NCBI GenBank assembly: GCA_050250915.1
Contig: JBFWNT010000002.1
Location: forward strand, 62,001 to 126,000
Direction of reading: 5' to 3'
Length of the DNA stretch: 64,000 nucleotides
From: Miltoncostaea sp050250915
Lineage (GTDB): Bacteria; Actinomycetota; Thermoleophilia; Miltoncostaeales; Miltoncostaeaceae
In this document: positions 32,797-41,318 of the stretch, piece after piece
Layout of the letters: each line of letters starts with the position of its first letter
Numbering within the stretch: position 1 is the first letter of the stretch
Translations under genes and position numbers: made by a program
The notes under the pieces: generated by a model
What the model saw: the letters and a program-made list of their open reading frames with translations, nothing else
What the model was told of the DNA's origin: nothing
Databases searched by the model: none

Positions 32797-34193
32797 GACC
32801 CCGCCCTCGCGACATAGGCGGGCTTGTGCTGGAAGTCCCCCGCCTCGTGGTACGGGTACTCCCGGTAGGCGTGGATCACCACCCGGGCGTCGGTGGCCCC
32901 GGACACGACCCGGGTCATGAGGCCGAGCGCGTTGTCCATCCCGGGGGTGGCCACCACGCCGTCGCGCAGCTGCACGTGGAGCGCGGGCAGCCCGCCCTCC
33001 GCCGCGATGCGGAAGCGGCCCGTCAGCGCTCCCGCATGCGCGGCGGTGGTGAACAGCCCCTCCTTCACGATCTCGGGGCGCAGGCTCCAGTCCGGTCCGG
33101 AGACGGTGGCGCCGCGGCGGCCCCAGAGGGCGATGGCGGGGCGGTCCAGGCGGACGTCGCTGCCGGCGTCGGCCAGGATCTGGTTGGCCCGGTCGGGCGC
33201 GATGATGTCGGCCTCGTCGTCCAGGTCGTACCGCACCAGCGGCAGCAGCCGCCGCGTGAGGGCGGTCACCACCAGGCTGCCGGTTCCGTCCTCGTGCGGG
33301 CGGCGCTCCACGAAGAAGCGGTTCGCGTCCCACGCCAGGAGGGTGGGGGAGTACCCGGGGTCGCGGCCGAAGAGGCTCCGCCGCAGGTCGGCGGAGTCGA
33401 GCTCCCGGCGCGCCCGGCGCAGCTCGGGCGTCTCGTGCAGCACGTGCAGGCCCACCTCGGCGGCGCCCATCGACACCATCAGGCCGGGCCTGCCGTCCAG
33501 GCCGTCGCGGAACCCGAACAGGTCGGACACGTAGCGGCGGAAGCTCTCGGCGATCCACTCGCCGCCCACGAAGCAGGCGACCACCCGCCGGGCGAAGTCG
33601 GGGCCCTGGCGGCGCAGCGCCGTCTCGCCGAGCTCCTTCAGGAACAGCGGCTCGGCGGCGATCACGACGCGGTCGAAGCCGTCGCCGGCGCGGGCCAGCA
33701 GCTCGACGGCCATCTCCAGGTGAACGGACGGGGTCGCCACCGTCGCCAGCCGGGTCGGCACCCCGATGCCCATCGGCAGGCAGTTCAGGACGAGCGTGGA
33801 GCTGTCCTCGCCGCCGCCGAGCGAGCGGATGATCAGGTCCAGCGTGCGCTCCTGGGCGCGACGCTCGGCCCGCGAGGTGACGCCGACCGAGAAGAACCCG
33901 GTCGCCCCGCTCGACGTGAGCAGCTCGGCCGCGTCGGCCACCCGGCCGCCCTCCAGCCACGTCTCGATGCCGCCGTCGAAGACGATCCGCTTGTCCGTGT
34001 ACGGCACCTGCGAGATGCGCGTCACCAGCCGGTGGTCCACGCCCGTCCGCTCGAGGTGCGCGCGGTAGCCGCGCGACGTCAGCGCCGCCCGGCGGAAGCT
34101 GCGCAGCGCGGCGCGCTCGGCGCCGTTCAGCGGAGGCTGCTCGCTGTTGATGCCGCCGAAGGTCCCCGGCATCGGCTCGGTCATGGTTCCCAC
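32793..34193 (-). CDS. PaaK/LuxE-like adenylate-forming enzyme
   Basis: 466-residue enzyme with ANL-type motifs of the phenylacetate-CoA ligase/LuxE branch. The phosphate loop is LTSSGATGFFSVG (about 88-100), and the sugar/AMP-binding segment is PLVRYDLDDEADII with the conserved aspartate. Such enzymes activate a carboxylate as acyl-AMP. Paired with a FeeM-like synthase, a plausible role is activation of the acyl or amino acid partner. The ATG has no strong Shine-Dalgarno but a GTGGGAACC upstream. It is first in a two-gene operon with its own predicted promoter and palindrome. Confidence 0.75.
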   Translation of the reverse strand: MGTMTEPMPGTFGGINSEQPPLNGAERAALRSFRRAALTSRGYRAHLERTGVDHRLVTRISQVPYTDKRIVFDGGIETWLEGGRVADAAELLTSSGATGFFSVGVTSRAERRAQERTLDLIIRSLGGGEDSSTLVLNCLPMGIGVPTRLATVATPSVHLEMAVELLARAGDGFDRVVIAAEPLFLKELGETALRRQGPDFARRVVACFVGGEWIAESFRRYVSDLFGFRDGLDGRPGLMVSMGAAEVGLHVLHETPELRRARRELDSADLRRSLFGRDPGYSPTLLAWDANRFFVERRPHEDGTGSLVVTALTRRLLPLVRYDLDDEADIIAPDRANQILADAGSDVRLDRPAIALWGRRGATVSGPDWSLRPEIVKEGLFTTAAHAGALTGRFRIAAEGGLPALHVQLRDGVVATPGMDNALGLMTRVVSGATDARVVIHAYREYPYHEAGDFQHKPAYVARAGS

Positions 34194-34232
34194 CTGGTCT
34201 CCACCTCGGGTCCGGGCACAACGGACGGCGGC

Positions 34233-34261
34233 ACGCTATCCGCGGCTCCCGGCGGGGATCA
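34233..34261 (-). promoter_or_regulatory. Promoter of the adenylate-forming/FeeM operon
   Basis: On the minus strand: -35 TGATCC (34261 to 34256), 17-base spacer, -10 TAGCGT (34238 to 34233), start predicted near 34226. The weak -35 next to an upstream palindrome is the arrangement of activator-dependent promoters. Confidence 0.6.
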
Positions 34262-34278
34262 TGGTCAGAATTGACCAT
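34261..34278. promoter_or_regulatory. 18-bp palindromic operator (lux-box-like)
   Basis: ATGGTCAGAATTGACCAT: perfect seven-base arms ATGGTCA and TGACCAT with a GAAT spacer. It abuts the predicted -35 and is centred about 43 bases before the predicted start of the minus-strand operon, as lux boxes are. The sequence differs from the Vibrio lux box. Confidence 0.7.
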
Positions 34279-34306
34279 CCATCCGCGGCGCTGGAGCGGC
34301 CGGTGC

Positions 34307-36991
34307 CTAGGGGGTGGTTCCGAGCTCCCTGGGGGCGAGGAGGCCCATCTCCTGGGCCACCCGGACGGCGGCCGTCCGGTTGCTCACGCCGAGCTTCGCG
34401 TTGATCTGGACCAGGTGGCGCGCGACCGTGCGCTCGCTGATGAACAGGCGCTCCCCGATGTCCCGGTTGCGCAGCCCCAGCGCCAGCTCCGCGAGCACCT
34501 CCAGCTCGCGCGCCGACAGGCCGGCGCCCGGGGTGGTCGGGGGACGCGAGCGGGTGGGGATGCGGCGCCCGATGGCGCGCAGGCGTGCCTCGGCGCGGCG
34601 CCGCCAGCCGTCGGCGCCCATGGCGCGGAACGCCCGGCGGGCGGCGAGCAGGTCCTCGGCGGCGGGGTCGGAGCGGCCGTCGGCCAGGCCGGCGGCGAAC
34701 CGCGACCGCGCGGCCCACCACTTGAGGCCCAGGGCGTCGAAGCCGTCGGCCGCGGTGCGCAGGTCGCGGGCGGCGCCGCGGCCGCCGCGCGCCATCACCC
34801 CCCGGGCGTAGGCCGCCGACGGCTCGGCCAGCGCGATGCCCGCCGCGTCCATCTCCTCGAGCGCCGTGACGCAGCGCGCCGCCTCCTCGCCGGCCAGCGC
34901 CTCGGCGCCCACGGCGAGCAGGGGGATGGAGGTGAGCCGGTCGTCGGTGCGGCTCCACGCCTCCAGGGCGCGGGCGACCACCACGGCCGCCTCCTCGCGG
35001 CCGCCCCCGGCGAGCGCGGCCAGGGCGTGGCCGGTCGCGACGGGGGCCACCTGCTCGAACAGCACGGGGCCCTCGCGGGACGACAGCGCGCGGTGGCGCG
35101 ACAGGGCGTCCTCGATCCGCCCCTCCGCCAGCAGCAGCCAGGCCATGCCGGGCTCCGCCGGGGTGTTGACCCCGCCCTCCAGCTCGGCCCACCCGGCGAC
35201 GGCGGCCTCCAGCTCGCGCCGCGCCTCGGGCAGCGCGCCGGAGGCCGCGAGCGCCTCGCCCAGGTTCCCGGTGAGCACCAGCTCGTGCTCGCGCAGCCCC
35301 AGCTCCCGGGCGCGGGCGACGCCCTCCCGCGCGCAGGCGGCGGCGTCGGCGGGACGGCCCACGGCCAGCAGCACGTGGCTCTCGTGGATCATCGCCAGCG
35401 TCGCGTTGCGGGCGAAGGCGCCGCCGGCGGCGCGCTCGCCCTCGCGGCGGGCCCGCGCCAGGTGCAGCAGGCCGCCCCGCCCGCCGCGCCCGCTCTCGGC
35501 CATGCCCATGAAGATGAGCGCGCGCGTGGACGTGTCGTCGGCGCCGGCCGCGGTCGCCTCGGTGCGCGCCTCGCCCGCGTGGGCCATCGCGTCGGAGAAG
35601 CGGGAGGTCATCGCGGCCATCCCGGCTGCGTGGGTCAGCGCCTCGGCGCGGGCCGCGGACGGGGGCGCCGCCGGGTCGCGGCTGCGCGTGAGGTGGTCCT
35701 GGATGGACCGCAGCGCCAGGTCGTGCTGCCCCAGGATCCAGCGGGCGCTGGACGCCGCCGAGATGCTGCCGAGCGCGGCGTCGCGCTCGCCCAGCTCGCG
35801 TCGCCCGCGGGCCGCCTCCTCCAGCGCCTCGGCCGCCTCCAGCCAGACGGCCCGGTCGAGCTGGGCCATGCCCCGCTCGTGCAGGGCCGCCATCCGGGCG
35901 GACTCGCCCAGCGCGGGGCTCCACCACGCCAGCGCGCGGTCGGCCTGCGCCAGGGCGCCGTCCAGGTCGCCGGCGTCGTGGGCGGCCGCGGCGGCGCGCA
36001 CGGCCCACTCCACCACCGCCGCGGGGTCGGCGGCGCCCACGGCGTGCCGGGCGAGCTCGGCGGGCGCGTCGCCCGCGGCCCGGCCCGCCACCAGGGCCGC
36101 CGCGTGGCGCCGGCGCCGCTCGGCGCCCTCCATCGACCCGGCCGTGACGGCGCGGAGCACCCGGTCGCGGAACCGCCAGCGCACCTCCGGCGGCCCGGGC
36201 ACCTCCTCGAGCACGCCGGCGGCCGTGAGCGCATCCAGGCCCGTGGCGATGCGTGCGGCCGTCTCCAGCGTGGTGCGGGCCAGCAGGCCCACCGAGAACG
36301 GCTCGCGCAGCAGCGCCGCCCACCGCGCCAGGTCGGCGGGCCAGCCGTCGAGGAGGGACAGCGCGGCGTCGGCGTCGGACCGCAGCGCGGGCGGCACGGG
36401 CAGCGGGACGTCGCCCCCCGGCCAGTCGCGGGCGGCGTGCGCCAGGGCGATGAGCCGGCCGGGCACGCCGTCGCCCAGCGCGGCCACCTCGGCCGCCGCC
36501 GCGGCGGGCAGGGCGGGCGCGGCCGCGCGCACCAGGGCCAGGGCGTCCTCGTCGGCGAGCGGCGGCAGCACCAGCGTGGCGACGTCGGCCGGCATCTCGC
36601 GCCCGGTCATGAGCACCAGGCCGCGCGAGCCCGCCAGCCGGCGCGCCAGACCGGCGGCCAGGCCGGGCTCGTCACCGCGCTCGCCGAGCAGGATCACGAT
36701 GGGGCGCAGGCGCGCGGCGCGGGCCGCGTCGCGGCCGTGCCCGGCCTCGGCCAGGGCGTCCGCCAGCACCTCTGCGGCCGGTCCGGGGGCCTCCGCGTCG
36801 ACCAGCGCCGTGCCGTCCATCGCCAGGCGGGCCGCGGCTTCGCGCACCAGCCGCGCGCGCCCGATGCCCGGCGGGCCGGCGACCACCACGACGCCGGGGC
36901 GGCCGGCCGCCAGCGCCACCAGGTCGTCCAGCGCCGCCGCCCGCCCGGTGAGCGGCGGCGGGGCGGCGAGGTATGCCGGCTCGGTCGCCAT
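34307..36991 (-). CDS. Large ATPase-domain LuxR regulator (LAL/MalT-like)
   Basis: 894-residue regulator of LAL architecture: N-terminal AAA/STAND ATPase, central TPR-like helical repeats (about 390-770) and a C-terminal LuxR helix-turn-helix (LSARELEVLAELALGLRNRD then FISERTVARHLVQINAKLGV). The Walker A is GPPGIGRARL near 39-48: the invariant Lys is Arg and the following Ser/Thr is Ala, so ATP binding may be impaired. A TACGAT -10 lies 9 bases before the ATG. It is directly upstream of the acyl amino acid operon, separated by the palindrome, and is its most likely regulator. Confidence 0.85.
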   Translation of the reverse strand: MATEPAYLAAPPPLTGRAAALDDLVALAAGRPGVVVVAGPPGIGRARLVREAAARLAMDGTALVDAEAPGPAAEVLADALAEAGHGRDAARAARLRPIVILLGERGDEPGLAAGLARRLAGSRGLVLMTGREMPADVATLVLPPLADEDALALVRAAAPALPAAAAAEVAALGDGVPGRLIALAHAARDWPGGDVPLPVPPALRSDADAALSLLDGWPADLARWAALLREPFSVGLLARTTLETAARIATGLDALTAAGVLEEVPGPPEVRWRFRDRVLRAVTAGSMEGAERRRRHAAALVAGRAAGDAPAELARHAVGAADPAAVVEWAVRAAAAAHDAGDLDGALAQADRALAWWSPALGESARMAALHERGMAQLDRAVWLEAAEALEEAARGRRELGERDAALGSISAASSARWILGQHDLALRSIQDHLTRSRDPAAPPSAARAEALTHAAGMAAMTSRFSDAMAHAGEARTEATAAGADDTSTRALIFMGMAESGRGGRGGLLHLARARREGERAAGGAFARNATLAMIHESHVLLAVGRPADAAACAREGVARARELGLREHELVLTGNLGEALAASGALPEARRELEAAVAGWAELEGGVNTPAEPGMAWLLLAEGRIEDALSRHRALSSREGPVLFEQVAPVATGHALAALAGGGREEAAVVVARALEAWSRTDDRLTSIPLLAVGAEALAGEEAARCVTALEEMDAAGIALAEPSAAYARGVMARGGRGAARDLRTAADGFDALGLKWWAARSRFAAGLADGRSDPAAEDLLAARRAFRAMGADGWRRRAEARLRAIGRRIPTRSRPPTTPGAGLSARELEVLAELALGLRNRDIGERLFISERTVARHLVQINAKLGVSNRTAAVRVAQEMGLLAPRELGTTP

Positions 36992-37000
36992 GCGCCGTCG

Positions 37001-37006
37001 ATCGTA
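37001..37006 (-). promoter_or_regulatory. -10 element of the LAL regulator
   Basis: TACGAT on the minus strand, 9 bases before the ATG at 36991; near-leaderless transcript predicted. Confidence 0.5.
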
Positions 37007-37060
37007 CGGCCGTCCGCCGCGGTCACGAAATCGCCACCCGCGGGATGGCAGGATCCGGCG

Positions 37061-37957
37061 GTGTTCCCGCCCGGGTTCGAGGACCAGCGCATCGACGTCG
37101 GCGACGTGACCGTCGCGGCGTGGGTCGGCGGCGGCGGGCCGCCCGTGCTGCTGCTGCACGGCTACCCGCAGACGCGGGCCTGCTGGCACCTGGTGGCGCC
37201 GGTCCTGGCGGAGCGCTTCACGGTGGTGTGCGCCGACCTCCGCGGCTACGGCGACAGCGGCAGGCCCCCCGGAGGCGACGACCACGCGGGGTACGGAAAG
37301 CGGGCGATGGCGGCGGACATGGTCGCGGCGATGCGCGCGCTCGGCTTCCCGCGCTTCGGGGTCGCCGGCCACGACCGCGGCGCGCGGGTGACGCGGCGGA
37401 TGGCGCTCGACCACCCCGACGCGGTGGCGCGGGCGGCGGTGCTCGACATCGTGCCCACCCTCACGCTCTTCGACGGCACCGACCAGGCGTTCGCGACCGC
37501 CTACTACCACTGGTTCTTCCTGATCCAGCCCGACGGCCTGCCCGAGACGCTCATCGGCCGCGACCCCGAGTGGTTCCTGCGCGAGACGGTGCGGCGCTGG
37601 TCGGGGCGGGCGCGGCCGGTGGAGGAGGCGGCGATCGCCGAGTACGTCCGCCACTTCGCCGACCCCGCCGCGATCCACGCCTCCTGCGAGGACTACCGGG
37701 CCGCCGCCGGCATCGACCTGGTGCACGACCGCGCCGACGCCGGGGCGCGGATGGCATGCCCGCTGCTGGTGCTGTGGGGCGCGCACGGCGCGATGGAGCG
37801 GCTGTACGACGTGCTCGGCACCTGGCGCGACGCGTCGGACGACGTGCGCGGGCGCTCGCTGCCGTGCGGGCACTTCCTGCCGGAGGAGGCGCCCGAGGAG
37901 ACCGCCGCCGAGCTCGCGGCCTTCTTCGGCGCGGGCTCGCCCGGCTCGACGGGCTAG
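37061..37957 (+). CDS. Fluoroacetate/haloacetate dehalogenase
   Basis: 298-residue alpha/beta hydrolase with the complete fluoroacetate dehalogenase residue set. The nucleophile is Asp105 in GHDRGARV, the carboxylate-binding arginines are Arg106 and Arg109, and the second acid is Asp129 in LDIVPT. Halide-site residues are His150-Trp151 (YYHWFF) and Tyr212 (CEDYRAA); the base is His271 (CGHFLPEEAP). Spacings follow the known Rhodopseudomonas enzyme closely. It should cleave the C-F or C-Cl bond of haloacetates. GTG start after a CAGGAT hexamer. Its stop shares a CTAG with the convergent VanW gene. Confidence 0.88.
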   Translation: MFPPGFEDQRIDVGDVTVAAWVGGGGPPVLLLHGYPQTRACWHLVAPVLAERFTVVCADLRGYGDSGRPPGGDDHAGYGKRAMAADMVAAMRALGFPRFGVAGHDRGARVTRRMALDHPDAVARAAVLDIVPTLTLFDGTDQAFATAYYHWFFLIQPDGLPETLIGRDPEWFLRETVRRWSGRARPVEEAAIAEYVRHFADPAAIHASCEDYRAAAGIDLVHDRADAGARMACPLLVLWGAHGAMERLYDVLGTWRDASDDVRGRSLPCGHFLPEEAPEETAAELAAFFGAGSPGSTG

Positions 37958-39882
37958 CCGGGCGGGGGCGGGGCGGAGCCGCCGGGCGCCGGCGTCTGCT
38001 GCTCCGGCTCGGTGTCGGTGGCCGGGGGCGTCTCGGGCGTCGACGGCGGCGCCGTGGTCGTCCGGCCCGGGCCGGTGGTGGTGCTCCCGCGGTCCGGCCG
38101 GGTGGTCGTCGTGTCCTTCTCCGGGCCCACCTCGATGTACGCGTCCTGCGGGTCGTACGTCCAGTGGAAGGTCTCGTCGCGCTTCACGTCGCCGTTCACC
38201 AGGACCGTGCGGGTGTAGGAGATCGAGAAGCCGGCGCCGCCGAGCTCCTGCTTCACCTCTCGGGTGCCAGGGGGCAGGTCGGGGTTCTCGGTCTCCTTGA
38301 CCTCCGGCTCCTTCACGTCGGTCGGCTCGCCGGTGGTGGTCTCCACCTCGCGGCCGAGCTTCGACGAGAACATGCGGATCGTGATCCCGTTCGAGCCCGC
38401 GTACGCGGAGATCAGCACGGCGGCGTCCCAGTCGTTGCGGAACACCAGCTCCGGCCCGCCCCACGACACGGTGGCCTCGCGGCCCTTCGGGTAGCGCGAG
38501 ATCCAGAACTGGTGCGGGGTGTGGGCGATCAGCTCCATCCCGCCGAAGAAGGCGGCGTTGTAGAGGGTGGTGGCCACCTGCGACACGCCGCCGCCGACCG
38601 CGTCCTCGAGCTGGCCCGCCGCGATCTGGGGGGCCTCCACGAAGCCGCGGTCCAGGGTCCGCTGGCCCAGCGCGTCGTTGAGCGAGAAGGCGTTGCCGGC
38701 CGGGATGATCGTGCCGTCCAGGATCTTCGCGGCGCGCTGGATGTTGGTGACCCGCGGCTCGCAGCAGTTGTACGGCGTCGCGAACTCCGAGATCTCCTCG
38801 GTGATCCCCAGCGACTTCAGCTCCGCCGTGGTCCTCTGGGGCTTCGTCACCTTGAACCGCGCGCGGACGGGGGCGCCGGGGGCGTCGACGATCGCCTGGG
38901 CGATGGCGTCCATGTCCAGGCTGCGGCCGATGCGCGACGACACGATGCGCACGGTGGAGCCGTTCACCTGGAACGTCGCGTCGCGGTACGGCTGCTCGCG
39001 GGTGGAGAACGCGTCCTTGATGTCCGCGTAGAGCACGTCCGGGTCGAGGCGCACCTGCAGGTCGGGCGGGTCCTCGCGGAAGCGAAGGGCCTCCCGGAGC
39101 ACTGCGGGCTCGATCGGCACGCCCCGGTCCTTGAACGTCACCTGCACCGGCTTCGCGATCAGGGCCAGGGCCTGCTCGCGCGCCGCGGCCGCGGCCTCGT
39201 CGGACACGGCAGGGGTGAGCGGCCCGGGCGTGACGGCCACCTCCGTGGCGCCGTCGGAGATCTCCCGGCGCAGCTCGCGCGCGTCGATGCCGTAGCCGCC
39301 CTTGGCGGGCGTCAGCACGATGTCGGTGTCGGTCACCTCGAGCGACGCCGAGCGCGCCGGGTCGTTGGTGCGCCCGGTCACCTGGCGGATCAGCCCGCCG
39401 AGCTTCTTCGCGTCGAAGGTCCAGGTGATCTCGACGTCGCGCGTGGGGGCGATGCCGATGCCCGACAGGATCCGGCCCCCCAGGTTGCGGGGCTCCAGGG
39501 CCTCGTCGACCGCCGCCTTCACGCGCGGGCGCGCCCCGAGCTCCGCCCGGGTGGCCGCCACCCGGAAGTCCGGCTTGTCGGTGCGGGTGACGACGATCTG
39601 CTCCTTGGACAGCTCCTTCGCCCGCGCGCGGACGATGTCGGCGATCTGGGCGCGGTCCTTGCCCGCGACGTCCACGCCGGCGATCTCGACCGCCCCGGGG
39701 GCGCCGTCCTCGTCCCGGCTGAACGCGATGGCCGTGCCGATGCCGACCGCCAGCAGCACGACGACCAGCGCCAGCACCCCCACGCGCCGGTTGCGCCGGC
39801 GCCGGCGTGCCCTCGCACGCTCCTCGGGTGTCCGCGGTCGCCGTGCGCCACTCGGGCCTTGCTGTCGCGGCGCGTCCGGCAT
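37954..39882 (-). CDS. VanW family protein with peptidoglycan-binding-like domains
   Basis: 642-residue bitopic protein. A basic cytoplasmic segment precedes one helix (VGVLALVVVLLAVGIGTAIAF, about 34-54) and two repeated extracytoplasmic domains of the type found before VanW (containing GGYGIDARELRREI). The VanW domain follows (FATPYNCCEPRVTNIQRAAK, FSLNDALGQRT, GGGVSQVATTLYNAAFFGGM). The C-terminal 80 residues are Thr/Pro/Glu-rich, like a wall-spanning linker. Exact function of VanW proteins is not established. A TAGAAT -10 lies 9 bases before the ATG. Confidence 0.88.
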   Translation of the reverse strand: MPDAPRQQGPSGARRPRTPEERARARRRRRNRRVGVLALVVVLLAVGIGTAIAFSRDEDGAPGAVEIAGVDVAGKDRAQIADIVRARAKELSKEQIVVTRTDKPDFRVAATRAELGARPRVKAAVDEALEPRNLGGRILSGIGIAPTRDVEITWTFDAKKLGGLIRQVTGRTNDPARSASLEVTDTDIVLTPAKGGYGIDARELRREISDGATEVAVTPGPLTPAVSDEAAAAAREQALALIAKPVQVTFKDRGVPIEPAVLREALRFREDPPDLQVRLDPDVLYADIKDAFSTREQPYRDATFQVNGSTVRIVSSRIGRSLDMDAIAQAIVDAPGAPVRARFKVTKPQRTTAELKSLGITEEISEFATPYNCCEPRVTNIQRAAKILDGTIIPAGNAFSLNDALGQRTLDRGFVEAPQIAAGQLEDAVGGGVSQVATTLYNAAFFGGMELIAHTPHQFWISRYPKGREATVSWGGPELVFRNDWDAAVLISAYAGSNGITIRMFSSKLGREVETTTGEPTDVKEPEVKETENPDLPPGTREVKQELGGAGFSISYTRTVLVNGDVKRDETFHWTYDPQDAYIEVGPEKDTTTTRPDRGSTTTGPGRTTTAPPSTPETPPATDTEPEQQTPAPGGSAPPPPG

Positions 39883-39891
39883 GGGTTGCGG

Positions 39892-39897
39892 ATTCTA
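39892..39897 (-). promoter_or_regulatory. -10 element of the VanW gene
   Basis: TAGAAT on the minus strand ending 9 bases before the ATG at 39882. Confidence 0.55.
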
Positions 39898-39977
39898 GAA
39901 CGGACTCCGTCCGGAGAGACACCGCCCGTGGTTCCGCACCGGACGTTCGTACGTCCCCCGTGGATCACGTGTCCCCG

Positions 39978-39991
39978 GTGAGCTTGCTCAC
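39978..39991. promoter_or_regulatory. Short inverted repeat in the vanW/egtB divergent region
   Basis: GTGAGC and GCTCAC, perfect six-base arms with a TT loop. Candidate operator between divergent genes. Confidence 0.35.
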
Positions 39992-39993
39992 GT

Positions 39994-40026
39994 TGTGACG
40001 GATCGCACCCTGTGAGACGGGTCACC
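39994..40026 (+). promoter_or_regulatory. Tandem CRP/GlxR-like sites upstream of egtB
   Basis: TGTGAGACGGGTCACC (40011-40026) matches TGTGA-N6-TCACA at nine of ten positions. A half-site TGTGACGGATCGCACC (39994-40009) lies 17 bp upstream. The better site ends 24 bases before the chosen egtB start. Confidence 0.45.
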
Positions 40027-40049
40027 GCACCGCGCGGCCGGTGTGGGCC

Positions 40050-41318
40050 ATGGTGGTGGTCGTGGACATGCTGGGAACGGCGCTCGCCGACCGCCTTCAC
40101 GACGCGCGCCGCCGGACCGTCGGGCTCTTCGCCCCGCTGCCGCGCGAGCACCTCGTGCGTCAGCCCAGCGCGCTGCTGAGCCCACCCGTCTGGGACCTGG
40201 GCCACATCGCCGCCTACGAGGAGCTGTGGCTGGTGCGGCGCATCGGCGGCCGGCCGGGCCTGCACCCGGAGCTGGACCGGCTGTACGACGCCACCGAGAC
40301 GCCGCGGAGCGACCGGGGCACCGCCCCGCTGCTCTCGCCGGAGGCGGCGCACGCGTTCCTGCGCGACGTGCGCGAGCGCTCCCTGGAGGTGCTCGCGTCC
40401 TCCGACCTGGGCGATGACGCCGATCCGCTCACCCGTCACGGTTTCGCGTTCGAGATGGTGGTGGAGCACGAGGCGCAGCACACCGAGACGGTGTTGCAGG
40501 CCCTCCAGATGCTCGCGCCCGGCGCGTATGTGCCGGAGGGCCGGCGGTCGCTGCCGGAGGCCCGCGCGGCGACGGGCGGCTGGGTGGAGGTGCGCCCGAC
40601 CGTCTTCTGCATGGGCGCCGACGGGCCCGGCTTCGCGTACGACTGCGAGCGCCCGTGTCACATGCGCGCCGTCCAGGGCTTCCTCATGGCGCGCGACCCC
40701 GTGACCAACGGCGAGCATCTGGCGTTCGTCGAGGACGGCGGCTACCGCCGCCGTGACCTGTGGACCGACGCCGGCTGGGCGTGGCGGGAGGCCGAGGACG
40801 TCGAGGCGCCGCTCTACTGGGAGCGCGACGGCGCGGGGGGCTGGCTGGAGCGGTCGTTCGACCACGTCGGCCCCATCGACCCGAGCCTGCCGCTCTGCCA
40901 CGTGAGCGCCCACGAGGCCGACGCCCACGCCCGCTGGGCCGACGCGCGCCTGCCGACCGAGGTGGAGTGGGAGTGCGCCGCCCAGGGGACGCCGGTGGGC
41001 GGGGAGTGGGGGAACCTGGACCAGACGGGGTTCGGCCGCGCCCCGGTGGGCGCCCATCCCGAGAACGCGCAGGGCGTCCGCGGGATGCTGGGCGACGTCT
41101 GGGAGTGGACGTCCAGCGGGTTCGACGGCTACCCGGGCTTCGCCGCCTTCCCGTACCGCGAGTACGCGGAGGTGTTCTTCGGGGCGGCGTACCGGGTGCT
41201 GCGGGGCGGCTCCTGGGCCACCCAGGCCGTCGCCGCGCGCCCGAGCTTCCGGAACTGGGACCTGCCCGAGCGCCGCCAGATCTTCAGCGGGCTGCGGCTC
41301 GTGAGGGACCTGTCGTGA
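40050..41318 (+). CDS. egtB: Ergothioneine sulfoxide synthase EgtB
   Basis: 422-residue non-heme iron enzyme joining hercynine to a thiol with oxygen. The N-terminal DinB-like domain supplies iron ligands His52 (DLGHIAAYEELW), His140 and His144 (HEAQHTET). An FGE-sulfatase-like domain follows (PTVFCMGADGPGFAYDCERP, LPTEVEWECAAQG, GDVWEWTSS, RVLRGGSW). Asp404 and Arg408 in RNWDLPERRQIF correspond to residues that bind gamma-glutamylcysteine in the mycobacterial enzyme, suggesting the EgtA/EgtC route. Starts at 40041, 40050 and 40068 are all possible. It overlaps egtD by GTGA. Confidence 0.92.
   Translation: MVVVVDMLGTALADRLHDARRRTVGLFAPLPREHLVRQPSALLSPPVWDLGHIAAYEELWLVRRIGGRPGLHPELDRLYDATETPRSDRGTAPLLSPEAAHAFLRDVRERSLEVLASSDLGDDADPLTRHGFAFEMVVEHEAQHTETVLQALQMLAPGAYVPEGRRSLPEARAATGGWVEVRPTVFCMGADGPGFAYDCERPCHMRAVQGFLMARDPVTNGEHLAFVEDGGYRRRDLWTDAGWAWREAEDVEAPLYWERDGAGGWLERSFDHVGPIDPSLPLCHVSAHEADAHARWADARLPTEVEWECAAQGTPVGGEWGNLDQTGFGRAPVGAHPENAQGVRGMLGDVWEWTSSGFDGYPGFAAFPYREYAEVFFGAAYRVLRGGSWATQAVAARPSFRNWDLPERRQIFSGLRLVRDLS

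Noticed and set aside
34271..39922. Very long open frames spanning several genes (over 1000 codons on each strand)
   Set aside because: At this GC content antisense and out-of-frame stretches stay open; their sequences are low-complexity Arg/Gly/Pro, and clear protein families occupy other frames.
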